From Tyto alba (lineage: Eukaryota > Chordata > Aves > Strigiformes > Tytonidae): a stretch of DNA of 64,000 bases. The notes below the pieces were generated by a model. That model was not told where the DNA came from. It saw nothing but the letters and a program-made list of their open reading frames with translations, and ran no database searches. Position 1 is the stretch's first letter, and every line of letters begins with the position of its first letter. Shown here piece by piece: positions 25,719-38,716 of the stretch. The DNA lies in contig NW_024881296.1 of the NCBI RefSeq assembly GCF_018691265.1, positions 2,187,779 to 2,251,778 on the forward strand. Direction: 5' to 3'. Made by a program: the position numbers and the translations under genes.

Positions 25719-28700
25719 CACAAACTGACACTTAATTTGGTAATACCAAACCAGAAAAGGCACATGCACGTAGGCATTGGTACCTTGTACCAGCCACAAA
25801 CCAAGCCACAGTATTCCCCCAGTTATATGGGTTTGATACACCAGCAATTGGAATAGATAAGTAGATTTATACTGCTATACAACAAACCCAGCAATTAATG
25901 CACTAATTTTCTTACAGCCAACATTGCTGTATCCTAGAGCACCAGCAGCTCATTGCACTGAGATAAACCAGATGCTGAATGGTTAATTTGAACGAGTCCC
26001 ACCGCAGCACCTGAACCAAGAGGCACAGGTAGCCGAAGGGGTCACTCCACTTTCCTTTGCAATGAGGCATCATTTCTTGTGACGTACTGGGTCCTCACAT
26101 CCAGACAGTTTGGGATTCTTGATTTAGGCACTAAATAAATAGCCAAAACCTGTTTGCTTGACTGCTAAAAGCCAAGCATTGACCTCGGTAGGGGGATGCC
26201 ATAAGTAAGGAGAGAAGAATTCAGCAAGTGACCGAAGCTAGCAATAGCAATGCACTGGCATTACATACTTTCTGGACTGAACTAGTGCATGAAAGAAAAA
26301 CAGCCTTCCATCAGAACATTCCACTTTGGGGAAAAAAAAAAACAAAACGGTTGGGGAAAAAAAAGTCCACCATGGCAATTTGGTAATTTTAACGATATTT
26401 TTAAATTTTCTAAAGGAAAGCTTCACAAATAAGGTTTCATTCTTACCTTTTGACACTAATGAAAAAAAATTTACAATGCCAATATTAGAAACTTTTAATT
26501 AAGGTAAAAATATTTTGCTCTGATTTTCAGTTTGTTTAATTTAATTTAACTTTGATTTTGTATTCATATTATTTGAATTGTATTAATAATTTTGTTGTTT
26601 TATTTCACAACGTTTCAAGAAAAATGAAATTTTTTAGTGGTCCCATTTCCACTGCTGGGGGTTCTTTTGTAATTTGCATTCTGGAGTATGTTTTGAAATG
26701 ATTACTCTTCTTTTTATGTCAGTCTGAAAACAAACTTTGAATTCTTAGAATTTCCATTATCTATTTATGCGTAAAACTATTTTCTGCAACCAAAAAGTTT
26801 CCAAAGACAACCAATTTGAAATAAATGAAAATGAAAAGAAAATTTACAAAAAAAATAAGGACAGGAAAAAATCCAAGTCATTTCGATGTTCAAGTTGGAT
26901 TAGATACCAAGATCTCATCTGGCCCACGAGGGGCATTTATATTAGCTGAAATTCCTGCCCAAAATCTTTGAATGAAAAAAAGGAACCTAATCACCCCAAT
27001 TTGCAAACCTGACAATGGAAAGAGCTAAAATTTCTCATGAAGGTGGTATTGTTGGTAGAGTTTCAAGATATGGATAGAACTTTGCTTATAAAACTTCATT
27101 TTATTTTTCTCCTCACGTTTTTTTTTTTTTTTTAAGGCAGAATTTTCTACAAGAAAAGAGCCAGCAGCTCTCTAGCAATACAAACACATTAATTTCCAGC
27201 TTCTTTTCATTAACACAACAGAAATGCAGATGCTGAGAGAGGAATGATGAGTTTGAAGAAACTCTTGCCACGTGGATAAGAAACAAGCTGAGGTGGGGAA
27301 GCACGGCTGGCTCTGGCTCTGCTCTGCCATCTCACGATACACATAAATCCCCGCAGCGCTCAGAGCTCGCTGCAGCAAACGGAGGCCACCGCTGCTGCTA
27401 GAAAGCTGCAATGGTCGCATGGCTCAAAACCAGCCCTTCATTTTGTGACCTATCCCAGCACGTTCCTTCCCTGCCATGGACGAGGCAGTTCCCATGTTGG
27501 GGACACCTACTAACAGGCTAACTCCCGTGTGTGGGTCAGAGCATCTGTGGTACAGGTGCCTGCCTTGCTCTCATATTCTCCCATACCTGCTCTTGGACAG
27601 GAGGATTCAACCCAGTCAGCCTGACCCACAAGGCCCGAGACTCGCAGAGCATCCTCACCCAGGCTGAACATACAGATGGTACAGACAAAGTCCGAATTTC
27701 CTGTGGTTTATTTGTTTGGTTTGGTTTTCTCTTAAGTAAAAAAAGATGTGATGTTCCCACACCACATCTGTGCAGCATGCAGTTCCCACTGCATCCTTTC
27801 CATGACAGACTTTTCTTACACAATTTGTCACTCCCTGCAACATGAGCATGTTTTTGCCTCATCTACCTGACTGAGAAAAACACACTAAAAACTAAAACCA
27901 AACAAAAACTCCAGTACTGTCAAAACAGATATTTTACCCCCATATAAACCCATGATTATCAATTTTCTTGAGGTCTTGGAAAAGACTTATGTTGCCCCGA
28001 GTGGCAGAGAACTTCAGATAAGGTTTGTGTGAAAGATCCTGCTTACACCACTAGCCCTGAAAGGCTGGCTTTCATGCAAACTCCGTTTCTGAAGGGAAGC
28101 CATGAATAATGCAAAAGCTGAAAGAGGCAGTTGGTTGTGCTTCACCATCGTACCAAAATAGCCTTTGCACCAGCATGTCTCAAACAGACCTTAAACCTCT
28201 TCTCCATAGACAATCCTACAATACTTTTTTGATTTGCATATCCCCTTTAGGACTTTGTCTGAGATGAGATTACTTACATGCTCCAAGTTCAATTAGTGAA
28301 CACAAAGCCAGGGATGCAGGTATGGTATATGCAAAGTCAACTCATAAATTGCATTTTTTGCAGGTGCTAAGCATGCAAAAATGACACACAAATTCTTCTA
28401 GAAATACAAATGCCAGGAATATAAGTGACATTGTATAACAGCTAATGAAAAAACCCCACAACCTTGACTGATTCAAAGAAAGAACAGAAATAGATATGAC
28501 ATAACTTATGGATTTGATAAGGAAAAATGCTGCCAGGACACCAGAAATAGACGACAAACTCAAGAAGTATCCACTCTAGCTCACCCCAGGAATTGATATA
28601 CACAGAGAGCTTTCCACAGTCTGTTTCGAAGGTTAGAAAATGTCCGTATCAAATTACAGGGCACCACACACTTTCCATATCAGCTCTTACTTAATTAAAG

Positions 28701-30000
28701 TAATATTGAAATAAAATGTTCCTGTCATATTCCCTTGTGGCCAAAGAGAAGTATAGAAGTATCTATTCTGAGTCTCCGAAATCAGATACACATTTTCCTT
28801 TAAATAGACACTTTCTGGGTACATATCAAGATAATTTAAATAAAACTAAATTTAATTCAATAAAAATCTTATCATTCTCCTGTGGAATAAAACAAAGAAG
28901 AGTTTAAAAGATCCCCAGGGTAATCTTCTGGTACCCACAGTTATAGCCAAACATGCAATCTCTGCTAATAACTCTTATTTACATATATATTAAACACGTA
29001 TACCATTAGGAGATAAGTACGTATTGATAGGGCCATGAAGTTTAGTGGTTCCTTTGAACACATATTTCTAAAGTGAGTACCTTACTTACAATTTAATAGA
29101 AATTCTGGTTAATTTAGAGATTATGAACTAGATACGTATTTCTAGGAGTTCCTGGGAAGTTAAGACTTTGAGGAAGTAGAAAGTTGCTAAAGAGGGATAT
29201 GGGAGAAAAAAAGAAATTCAGCTTTTCAAGGGGTAGAAAAAATTTGGAGGTTCAAAGCAGAAATGCACTCACTCGCCTATTAGGAAAAACTTACAGAGAA
29301 TAAATCCGCAACTTCCAAATATCATTATACCTTTTCCACCTCCCAAAAGAAAATGGAAGAATCTTTCCCTGCCCTCAGCCTCTTCCCCACCATTTGATAT
29401 GAACCATGACAAATCACTGAACTGAATTTCATACACCTGAGCTTTACACTGGAAATTATATTAAATTAACACAGAAAGGAGAAGCAAAAGTAGAATTTTA
29501 GGATTAAATATAGTATAAGCTAAGACTTGAACTTGACAAATGCAATTACATTCACTGAAAAAGATGAAGTGAAATCTGCTTGATACAAGAAAGAACTTCT
29601 AAAGGAAAATGCCTAAATAGGCTTTTTAAAGAACCTTTGAACTTTACTTTGGTACTGCAGATTTCAAAAGTTGCTGCTTTTCCGCAGGGTTTACTAGGTG
29701 GTTTTCGGAATGCAGCCTTAAAGCAAGACATTTGGAAATCGAAAAAACCTTTCCTCTTGGCCACAGTGCTTGCCGGAATCACCAAATGCACTCTAGAAGA
29801 GTTGGTAACGCACCTAGTCCACAGACACGGGTGATGAGACACTTTTTGGGAAACCAGCAGAAGGCCTGGAGCCCGACCAAGCTCCTGGGACAGCAACACC
29901 CTCTGGGTTGCTGCACTGGACACTCAGCCCCAAGTGGGACCTTGCACGGGAGCAGGGTGGGAGCTGGGACACCACTCTCCCTCCTTCACAGCCATGGGTT
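25719..30000. other. Gene-free unique sequence
   Basis: No supported gene. The interval 26480-26640 is extremely AT-rich with many TTTAATTT-type repeats. A T tract of 16 lies at 27118-27133. A GC-richer patch with a few CpGs lies at about 27335-27420. No mobile element was recognised. Confidence 0.5.
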
Positions 30001-30220
30001 GGGGTCCCCGAGTTGCCCGCACCCCAGCACCCCTTTGCCGGCGTTAGCCACCACGGCCCTCCAGCTGGCCCCGTTGCCCTGCAGGCCCACGCTGCAAGGC
30101 CACACCTCGATGCCGGTGGCTCCCAGGGACTAATTTTCGATGAAAGTAAATTGCTGCTTTCAGCCTCAGGAAACGGCGGCCAACTTGCCACGTTGAAGAG
30201 CTTGGCGTAACCGGCTCTGG
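30001..30220. other. Small CpG-rich patch
   Basis: I count about 15 CpG dinucleotides in 220 bases, within a GC-rich stretch that starts near 29860. From estimated base composition, observed/expected CpG is about 0.7. This is too short for a typical CpG island. It may be an unmethylated regulatory element or a remnant of one. No convincing exon was seen, although open frames cross it on both strands. Confidence 0.45.
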
Positions 30221-31239
30221 CTTCTCCTTCATGCCAATTCAGAACGCGCTTCCCAAACTGCACAAATAGTCTGCAGAATTGCTAGGCAACCCTTTAGACA
30301 CGTTTTGCCAGCGTATATATTTGTGCTCTCTCTTTTTAATTTTATTTTCTTGTCATTGGGACAGGACTCTTCCCTTCTGCCCATGTTTCTCCCTGCACCA
30401 CTTCAAATGAGATTAAGTTTAGGCAAAGAGGGGAGTCCGTGCTTGTGGCAGGACCATTGTGCATTAAGCGAGTTTATTTTGGTAGTGCTGTGTTCTGTCT
30501 CTAGTCACTGTCTTTTTACACATAATCAAAACATGAAGATTTATTATAGGGAGCACTAAAAATATGGCTTGAAAAGAACAAAAATAAAACCACAAACTTG
30601 CTTTACAGCTGTGGCTTTAGGAAGGCAACTGGATTCAGTCTGCATTGGGGAGTGGCAATGCTGTCAGGTTTCAAATGTGACTTATCTGCTCAGGCCCTCA
30701 GAAGCAAGCTCTCTGGCTACCAGCATAGCCCCGAGAAAGAGAGGAGACTTGCAGGATGTTTCACAGCAACGTGATACAGAGGCCACCACACCTACAGGTT
30801 GGTTCCTAGCAGTAGGTCAGCAGTCACCACCTCTGCGTAGCCAGATTTTTCATTACAAGACTCAAGGGCCCATGTGTATTTCTTGAAAATCCAACGCCTA
30901 GAATCAAGAAATGGTAGAAGAAAACAAAAAAACAAACCCTTAAGGTTCCATTTTTCTTTCTTCGTTTAAAATATGTTATAGTCCTGACGGTTGCGGGGAA
31001 AAAACCTACATCTTGAAAAAGGAGAGCCCCTAGTCAGATCACAGACAAAAAGACAAACTGAGCAAAAAAGTGCTATGTGAATCATTCTTATTAACAACAT
31101 AGTAACAAATGAATGCCTTCAAAGCCCATCTCATGATATTTTGAGCAACTGAAACCGGGCAGCATGACTGGGGCCCATCATCACTACATCTCGTATCACA
31201 GACAATAAATCACCCTCTAACTCTGAGACTATGAGTTCT

Positions 31240-31242
<3 letters not shown>
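30221..31242. other. Gene-free unique sequence
   Basis: No gene or mobile element recognised. Open frames of up to 105 codons lack any domain signature. The sequence is ordinary AT-rich unique DNA. Confidence 0.5.
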
Positions 31243-31275
<33 letters not shown>

Positions 31276-31308
31276 TTGTTGTTGTTGTTTTTTGGGTTTT
31301 TTTTTTTT
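31243..31308. repeat. T32 homopolymer with (GTT)n and T-rich extension
   Basis: A run of 32 T (31243-31274) is followed by GTT repeats and a further T-rich stretch. The Lys-rich minus-strand open frame over it is an artefact of the tract. No tailed retroposon was recognised on the minus strand. Confidence 0.95.
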
Positions 31309-33629
31309 GGTGGATAGCTACAAATCTGATACTTAAAGGTCTGAAAAATACTTTTCAAAAACAACTCCATCAAAGACAACTATCTGTCTGTCAACTACAC
31401 GACTTGTACACAAGGATCCTGGAAAAATATTTCCCCAAAGAGTAATGTGGTCTGTGACAAGCACTCTAGGCTAACAGTGAGGGCCTCCTCTGCGTTCAAG
31501 CCTCAGTGACGGCATACATCCCAGGGATACAGCCCTCATTGCTTCCCCCATTCCGGGCACACCTGAGCTCCTTGCTGATCCAAGTCAGTCACCTGCAGGC
31601 CATCTTAGCCTTACCTAAGTTTCAGTAAGCTGATCTTAAGGAAGAGGCAAGAACACACGCTCTTCGGTGGTCAGCAAATGAACTGTACATCTGTATTACA
31701 CAGTGGAAATCACTGCAACTCTCTCGCCACCTCACAGTTAATCAGCATAAGCCGCACATCTAATTAATTTACCCTCAACTTCTAGCAACAGGAAGATCCG
31801 AATGAAGCTTGCTGTGATTTTCAGCACGTAGTCAGTAATATCTGCTGGGTTGCTGGAGTGCTCCAGCTAGGATGGCTTTCCTAGATGAGTCTCTCCTTAT
31901 TAGTTTGTTGGCTTTAAAGAGTGGCGATGAAAAATCAAAAAGAGAAAGGAGCTGACGCTCCTAAACACATTATGCGTTCAATCATATGACCGTTTAGAAG
32001 GAGGCAAGTTTTCTTACTGACTGCAATTTAGACATTTGTGGATCTTGAATAAAAGAGAACAAAAGTCATTATGAAACTTTTAAATTTATGAATGAGAACA
32101 GAAAACAACTTCCAGAATTTAGTTTATTATCTCTGTATATTGTAGTAATCCATTTACATAATGCATGCCTATAAAGCAAGTATAGCAGAAGATGACATGG
32201 GTAGAGCAGGGATGCAACAGTCTTGGTTGGTATTACACAATAAATCAGGTTTTATCTGCTGTTTCTTTGTCTTGTGCTCTGCAACTGTGCCAAACCATTA
32301 CACTCTCAAAAAATTTCCATTAAGATAGAAGTTGAAACCAAAGGGAAGCAAGGTTCAGAGGTATTTGGAGCTTTTATTTGCAGATGTAATAGCCTTACGT
32401 TTCAGTGCATTTGTTCCCTTTGATAGGATATATGTGCTCAAAGAGGCAGTTTTCAGATACATAAAGCATACATTTCCATTTTTTAATAACTTTTTCTGAA
32501 CTTTCAGAAAATGTTGGTCCGGCTTTTTATGGATTCTTCCCAAAGAAGATAGCAAAACGTTCATTAATGTGGCATGGGGTATTCCAAGCGTCCACACATT
32601 CTGCTTGACATATGTAATGCCAACACCATCTTTCCTATCTTTAAACTCTGGAGGGAGACACAGGCTCCACAAAACAGAGGAGAAAATCCTGACTGGTTTG
32701 GATTATAGGTTTCAGTCCTAATTTGCTTCTTTGATTCGTCATGGCCAGCACAAATATATGCAATTCATTATATAAGCTGGCCTTCCAAATCTAGATAGCA
32801 CTGCTGACTTCCTTCAGGAGTTATTTAAACTTGCATAGAAGTTCTCTGAGTGGTGTTTACCCCTGGCCTCTCTCCTTCAGGCTCAGACGGGTCTTTAGGT
32901 GCGGTCTTAAAACGGGAAGGGAAGCAGCGCCTGTTTCCTGTGGGCACATGTGCAGAGCGAGATGGCTGAAGGCTCCACACTGCGAGTGAAGGTGCATCCG
33001 CTACTTTACTCGCTGACTTTTCCACAGGATGGCTGGGCTGTTCAGCCTAACAGCATGCAAAAAAAAGAAAAACAATTGTCATTTCCCTCTCTCCCCCACC
33101 AGACACACTGCAGCAGTGGGCCCAGTATAGTTCCATACTCCTCAAAGCCAACAGCTGGCATGGGCTATATAAGGAATTGAAAGGATGTCTCTCACCTTGT
33201 GGAAAGGTCCCTGAACAACTTGATGGGGTAAGAAATCCTTCTTTTAAAATATGGAGGCCTGGGGTTTGTACATGGTGATAATGCATTAATGTCTTCTTTT
33301 TCTGTGAGGAGCTAACACCCGCGGAAGACTCCATATATCTCCATGTAACTCTATATCCCCGTTTTCACAGAGAATGAAGGAGGGTGCAAGCTAGGTCCTG
33401 GGCATCCAGCCCAAAGGATGCATAGTAAATACATCACCAGTTTTATACTCCACTTGAGACTGTTGAGTTGCCCTAACTACAGGACTAACAATGGGAACTG
33501 CCTTCTCAGGTATTTGTTTTTGTTAATAATAAAAAAGACAGCATTGCCCTAAAGAATAAGCTAATACTTGTAATGAATTTCCACTGAACTCCATCGTTGC
33601 TGGGGCAAAGAATCTGTTAACATGAACAT
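31309..33629. other. Gene-free unique sequence
   Basis: No supported gene. The interval 31730-32190 is non-repetitive and ATTA-rich (for example CTAATTAATTTACC near 31760-31773) and could be regulatory. A somewhat CpG-richer stretch lies at 32880-33010. Open frames do not exceed 105 codons and carry no recognisable domain. Confidence 0.5.
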
Positions 33630-34025
33630 AAGGCACATCTGGAGATGTCCACCGCACCTGCTCAAGGCAGGAATATCTACAGCAGGTTCCTCAGAACCAT
33701 CTCGTCAGGTTTTGAAAAGCTCCATGTTAATATTTAAACAGCATTTTCTGTTTCAATTTGTGCCCGTTGCCTCTGATCCCATCACTAGGCAACACTGAAA
33801 AGAGCCTGGCTCTGTTTTCTTTACTTCCCCCCCATCAGACATTAATAGACATCAGTAAGATCCTCCCTGAGACTTCTCTAGGTTGAACAGTCCCAACTCT
33901 CTCAGACTCTCCTTGTACGAGAGATGCCCCAGTCTCCTCAGCCATCTTTGTGGCCCTTTTCTGGACTTGCTCTGTATATCCATGTCTTCCTTGTACAGGG
34001 GAGCCCAGAGCTAGTCCACTATTCC
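33630..34025 (-). mobile_element. CR1 LINE fragment (3' end region)
   Basis: Read on the minus strand, this follows the known order of the CR1 3' region of birds: a block beginning like GAGCCCAG..TGG, then the segment for 'rest of the world'-type CR1 tails with GCCACAAAGATGGCTGAGG near 33936-33954 and GGCAACGGGCACAAATTG near 33756-33773. CR1 is a non-LTR retrotransposon that moves by target-primed reverse transcription, and most copies are 5'-truncated, as here. About 70 bases seem to be missing near 33735 relative to typical copies. The copy is diverged and cannot move. It lacks the usual short 3'-terminal repeats, so the exact end is uncertain. Confidence 0.85.
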
Positions 34026-36099
34026 GAAAAGATACTGAGTTGATGCCCTATTGCCCCTAAAAGGCAACCTTTCAAGCTTAATGGAATACACGTGCGTTAA
34101 ACATTGTTTAAAGGCAGAATAAACAGAACAGATGTATCTGGAGAACCTGAAATTCACTGGCACTTGCTAAAGTATCTCCTTGTTCTTCCAATACACTCCT
34201 GAAAGACAAGATTATTTTTGGCCAGTTTTATTGACTCAATCCACTCTCTGCTCTTTATTTATTTATTCTTGTTTTTTTAAATAATAAGGTTGGACTTCCT
34301 TTCTTTTACCCTCCAAGTATGTTGTCCTGAAGGTTGTTATTGCTATGGAAGACTGTGGGTTTTTTAATTTTAATGTACATTTCCGCCACCATATATTGGT
34401 GCAGTGGCTTTTCCCTCACTCAGCTGCTGCAGAACCATAGTTCAGTCATTATAAAACCAGGTTTGAAAGGACTAATGAATCGTGGCTTTATTACTAAATA
34501 AATCTTGGCTATTTTGGCAGTGTTTTTCTGAATTAATTTTTCTCTTTAATGCTTAAGTTTCTTGAGTATATTTAGCTTTTTTTCATTAAATGTTACTTGA
34601 ACTGCAAGCATTTTTGACAAAACTTAAGAGGTGAGCTTGTGGAGCTGACAGGCACTAGCTTTCTCTATCCATGATATATGCTATGAAAAATTATAAATTC
34701 TCCACTGTAACCTCAAAATATTCTGTGCATAAGTATCTTGCTTGATGAAACCTTGGCCACAGTCTTAATTAAAAAAAAAAAAAATTAATAACATCAATGG
34801 AGCTTTCTCCCACAAGAGAAATAAAGAAATACCTAGATTAGTGGGTACTGCTTCCTACCCTCGATATTTCTTTTTAAATCTAGTTTGAATATTTTTGCAA
34901 CAGATTTACAGATAATTTTCCATTCCAATAATAAGAAATTCCATTTCTAGTGTTTAAGTTTCATGCAAGGCAAAAAGGGATTTCAGGTATTCTGCTATCA
35001 GAGAGTTTGAGGTATTCTGCTATCAGGAGAGTTGACTCCATTTTATTTCAGTATCTTTGAAGGACTATACTGCAGTGTTAGGTTCCTAACAATGCCAGTT
35101 CTGTTGTATTTTTCCCCTCTCATTAATGCATCTGAGTAGCCAAATGATGGAATTCACAATATTAATGAAGTCATTAAAGTAAACAAAATAAAGCGCATTG
35201 CCTTTTCCTTCAGTTTTCTATGAAACACAAGTCTGCTGCTTTAATGCCACCTCCCTAGCCATGACATTCAGTTCCAGTTTCCTATGACTTAACATTTGAC
35301 TGTCTTTCCCACCCAGCCTTTTCCAGTTTCTTCACTGTAGCCTCAGAGTTATTAACACCAAACACCCACATCATCAGGACTAAAATGTTTTAGCACTAAA
35401 CACAAGAGACTTGTCTGATTTTTAACTGGAGATAAATGCTTTGTTTTGGTAAAACAACACAGTACTGTGTTGTCCAGCCATCCCTTGCAGAATTTTTTCT
35501 GTTTTTCCCACCAGGGAATGGGACACCTGGAGGGCTTGTCATGAGCTTGCTCAATTGTCTTGATTGTTGAGATCGGGAGACTCTATCAGAAGCACAATCT
35601 GAGCACAATTTAACAATTCATTGTCACTTTTCACACCACTATATCCAAAATGGCAAATTCATACCCTCCTATCTTGTTTTTTTTTTTTTTTTCACTGGGA
35701 ATGATCCCAGCCTAGGTCTTTAGAGCTGTACAATTCTCTCAGGCCAACAAATAGATCTCCCCCCTTTGCAAACCTATTCAGGGACCAAACATCTAGTCAT
35801 CCGATTATCAGAAACAACAAATACACAATTCAGAGTTCATCTACTTGGTAACCTCCCTGCCTTGCTAAGCACAGAGTACACATTTCAACCTGATAAAATG
35901 TCAAGTCATGTAGCCAGAAACAAAACTGAGTTGACCGAAATTATTCTGTCCTCATAATTGGTACTTAGAAGTCATTGTGATTAACCATTTGCAGAAGACT
36001 TTCCTGGAAAAAATCTGATAGCTAATGTGATCTGTTGCTAAATAAACATATGAATTGTAAGAAGGTATAGAGGAAAGCAATGCAACTGCATCTTTGACT
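34026..36099. other. Gene-free unique sequence
   Basis: No supported gene. The stretch 34370-34620 is ATTA-rich and non-repetitive. A 14-bp A tract lies near 34770-34783, a 25-bp tandem duplication at 34985-35034 and a T tract near 35679-35692. Confidence 0.5.
34985..35034. repeat. 25-bp tandem duplication
   Basis: Two adjacent 25-bp units both start with AGGTATTCTGCTATCAG. They differ only near their 3' ends (GAGAGTTTG against one shifted base in the second unit). This looks like a fairly recent replication-slippage event in otherwise unique sequence. Confidence 0.9.
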
Positions 36100-36635
36100 A
36101 TGGTGGAGGACTTACTGTATAGATACACTTGGTGCTTATACTTTGGAAGGATGTTGAAAAATTGGAGAGAATTCAGAGTCACATGAACGAATAAAAAAAT
36201 GGAAAATATGCCTTGAAGTGAGAGACTCCTGGTGCTCAACCTATTAGCTTAATGAAGAAAAGGTTAAAGGATAATTTATTAGTCTATAAGTGTCTATTAT
36301 CAAAGGGAATGAAAATTGATAATTGATGACTCTTCTATCTAGCTGACAAAGACTTAACAAGATTCAATGGCTTGAAGCTCGAATTAGACAAATTAAGGTC
36401 CAGAATATGGGGCACTTCTTATTTTTTTTCTTTGCAAGGAAGACAACTGATTAAAGGTTGCAATAGATGCTCCATCACAGGAAACTTTTAAATCAAAGTC
36501 ATGTCAACGAAGTCATAAAAAGTGTCTGAAAGTAAGTCACAACTGTTGAACTTCAAGAAAGCTTTAGGGGAAGTTGTTTGAGTGATGTTAAACAGGCCAT
36601 TAGCTCGCAAAGGTCCCTTCTATTTGTAAAATCCT
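36100..36635 (+). mobile_element. Old, strongly diverged CR1-like LINE fragment
   Basis: Landmarks in order on the + strand match the old amniote CR1 3' region: GAGAGAATTCAGAG near 36167-36180, GCTTGAAGCTCGAATTAGACAAATTAAGG-type block near 36370-36400, GATGCTCCATCAC and TTTTAAATCAAAG near 36467-36499, and an AAAGGTCCCTTCT-type end near 36609-36621. The spacing fits, but substitutions and indels are many and no reading frame survives. It is older than the copy at 33.6 kb by its divergence. Confidence 0.65.
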
Positions 36636-38235
36636 CGCAATTGTTCTACGTCATCAGAGTTATGTAGACCCCATTTTTTTCTTCTCTGAACATATAATCC
36701 TGTATTGGCGGACAATAAATGTTTCAAGACTGCTTTCACCACCAGCCAAAAGAATAGTGAACAAAGGCAAGGAGCTGTATTTCCCAAAATGGCAACACGT
36801 GAGTGAAAGAGTGTGATATAAATCACAGGAGTTGCTAAACATCTTTGTTGAATAGTCACACAGCAGAATAGATTAGAAGGCAAAGTTTAGGCTCTTCTTT
36901 AGAATAAGTAGCTGGTATAACTCTTTTGACGCTAGACTACAGTCTCTGCTTTGGCTTAAAAGCTAAATAGTCATTACAGTGTCCTACTGGCTACCCTTCC
37001 AAGGAAATCACATTCCCTGTGCACTTCAGTCTTCAACGATGGGATTAAGTATTACTGGCAGACAATACCACTTAAAATGTTAGCTGCATCAACCTCTATG
37101 ATGAATGAACGAGCTATTAGTCTGCAGTGCCTCTTTTAACAGGGGGACAAAAAAAAAAAAAAAGCCCTTGTGCTCCTCAATAGGGAAAAAAATACCTAGA
37201 AAGCAATATACCTCATCTAGATAGAAAATGTAAATGAAAAATGGTTACAAGATTATTTACATTCTTTAGTCATTAGGGATAAAGAGGATGCTTACTGACC
37301 CATCTTTCTAAACAACAAATTGAAAATCCTCTGCGATAAAATCACTCTGCATTGTGATTTCCAGTTCTGTCAGATATTCCAGAAAAATGGCGTTCACTTA
37401 GCATATCTATCTACTCAGTGACTGATTTGTGGTCTTTGCAATTTAGATACTCAGCCTCTCTTTCAACTCCACACGTCTATTACATTTGGTACAAATTGTA
37501 TTAAGCGAGCATGTGCTCAGGGAGAGCGGAACTGCAGCCTGGAGAGCCCCGCAGCCTAGGGAGATTGTGTTTCTCCACCCAAATGTTTCAAAGGAAGGCT
37601 GGCCGAGTTGAACTTGGGACTCCTCAGCCTGGGCTTTGCTGCTGGCGGGTTTCCCTGCTAGTGCTGCGAGAGGCTCTGAGGTCATGCTGGCCTCGTTTAC
37701 TCCGTGTTACGGGGGTGCGGGAGCGATGGAGAGGTTACTCTATTGACCTCCATCTTAGGTTCACAGAGTGCTGTTCTGCCACAGCACTTCAGGAAAGGAG
37801 ACCAAATTTTTGTGAGAGCCTGTTATGGCAGAAATAAGATAAAATGCATCTGCTTTGATACAGCAGGGTAAGAGCAGGGAGGATCTGGGTACCTGCACAG
37901 AGACAATTTACAAACTTCACTGAGCACAAGGCTGAGCCTATCTCACACTGTTTACCCCGAATGCCAGAGAAAACACATCCTATGTAATATGCCATATTTT
38001 TCTAGGGCCTCTGACTGAAAACTCCTGCCCCTCATTTTCCCTTTTACAACACAAACATGCTGCTTGTTTCTCTGAGTAAACACCTTAGAAAGACAAAGCC
38101 ATGAATCAAATCTGTACATCTAGGAAGTAGAGTTCTTCTGACTGATGCTTATGTTATTATGTCATCCTATCCAGCAACAACCTAATTGTAGATAATGTGA
38201 AGCAGATCAACTTCTGTAATCTTCTTTAAGGAAGG
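36636..38235. other. Gene-free unique sequence
   Basis: No supported gene. An A tract of about 15 lies near 37149-37163. A GC-richer stretch with a few CpGs lies at 37510-37735. Its 108-codon open frame has no recognisable domain. Confidence 0.5.

Positions 38236-38264
<29 letters not shown>
38236..38264. repeat. A29 homopolymer
   Basis: An uninterrupted run of 29 A flanked on both sides by GGAAG-type sequence. It lies about 220 bases upstream of the RTE-like fragment, on the wrong side to be the tail of a +-strand insertion. Confidence 0.95.
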
Positions 38265-38266
<2 letters not shown>

Positions 38267-38485
38267 AAGACATTGCTACACTCTGAAATTATCCTGAAGA
38301 ATTTAGGAAGCTCTAACACAGAAGAATAAAATCAGCCTATATGCTGCCAACATTTATACAGACTCAGAGGTCACTTAGGATATGTGATGGTTAAAGCACG
38401 TGTGCTACCATATATCAGCTGGCCAACCTATGAGAAGGAATACTGTGAAAAATATCAATGTGAAGCGGGGGGGAAGAAGAGGGTC

Positions 38486-38716
38486 ATTAGTGCAAGATGC
38501 TTGAAACATCAAGATGCAATGAGCAGGACAGAGCTGCTGATGAGAACACTCAGGGGATGCAGTATGAAGATCTCTGGACTGAGTGAAGTGTTGTGGTCAG
38601 GGAAGGATAATAAAAAGGCTGGAACATACACCATCTGGTATAACAGAAGGGAGGATGGGAAACATCAACAGGGAGTTATATTTGCTAGGCAAAGCCAGAC
38701 GGTGAAAGCATTGATT
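38486..38716 (+). mobile_element. Possible RTE-type LINE endonuclease fragment
   Basis: The frame 38384-38839 is open for 151 codons. Residues about 35-111 resemble the amino-terminal part of the apurinic-like endonuclease of RTE LINEs, a family often mis-annotated as craniofacial development protein 2-like. The visible blocks are an ARTELL-type start (SRTELLMRTL), the ISGLSEVLWSG block (family: LGISE.KW.G), a YTIWYNRREDGKHQQGV block (family: Y.YY....HR.NGV) and VKALI. In intact elements this domain nicks target DNA before reverse transcription. Only about 77 residues match. The catalytic region further downstream and any reverse transcriptase are absent. It is a dead, truncated fragment if the assignment is right. 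The match is from memory of the family, not from a search. Confidence 0.45.
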
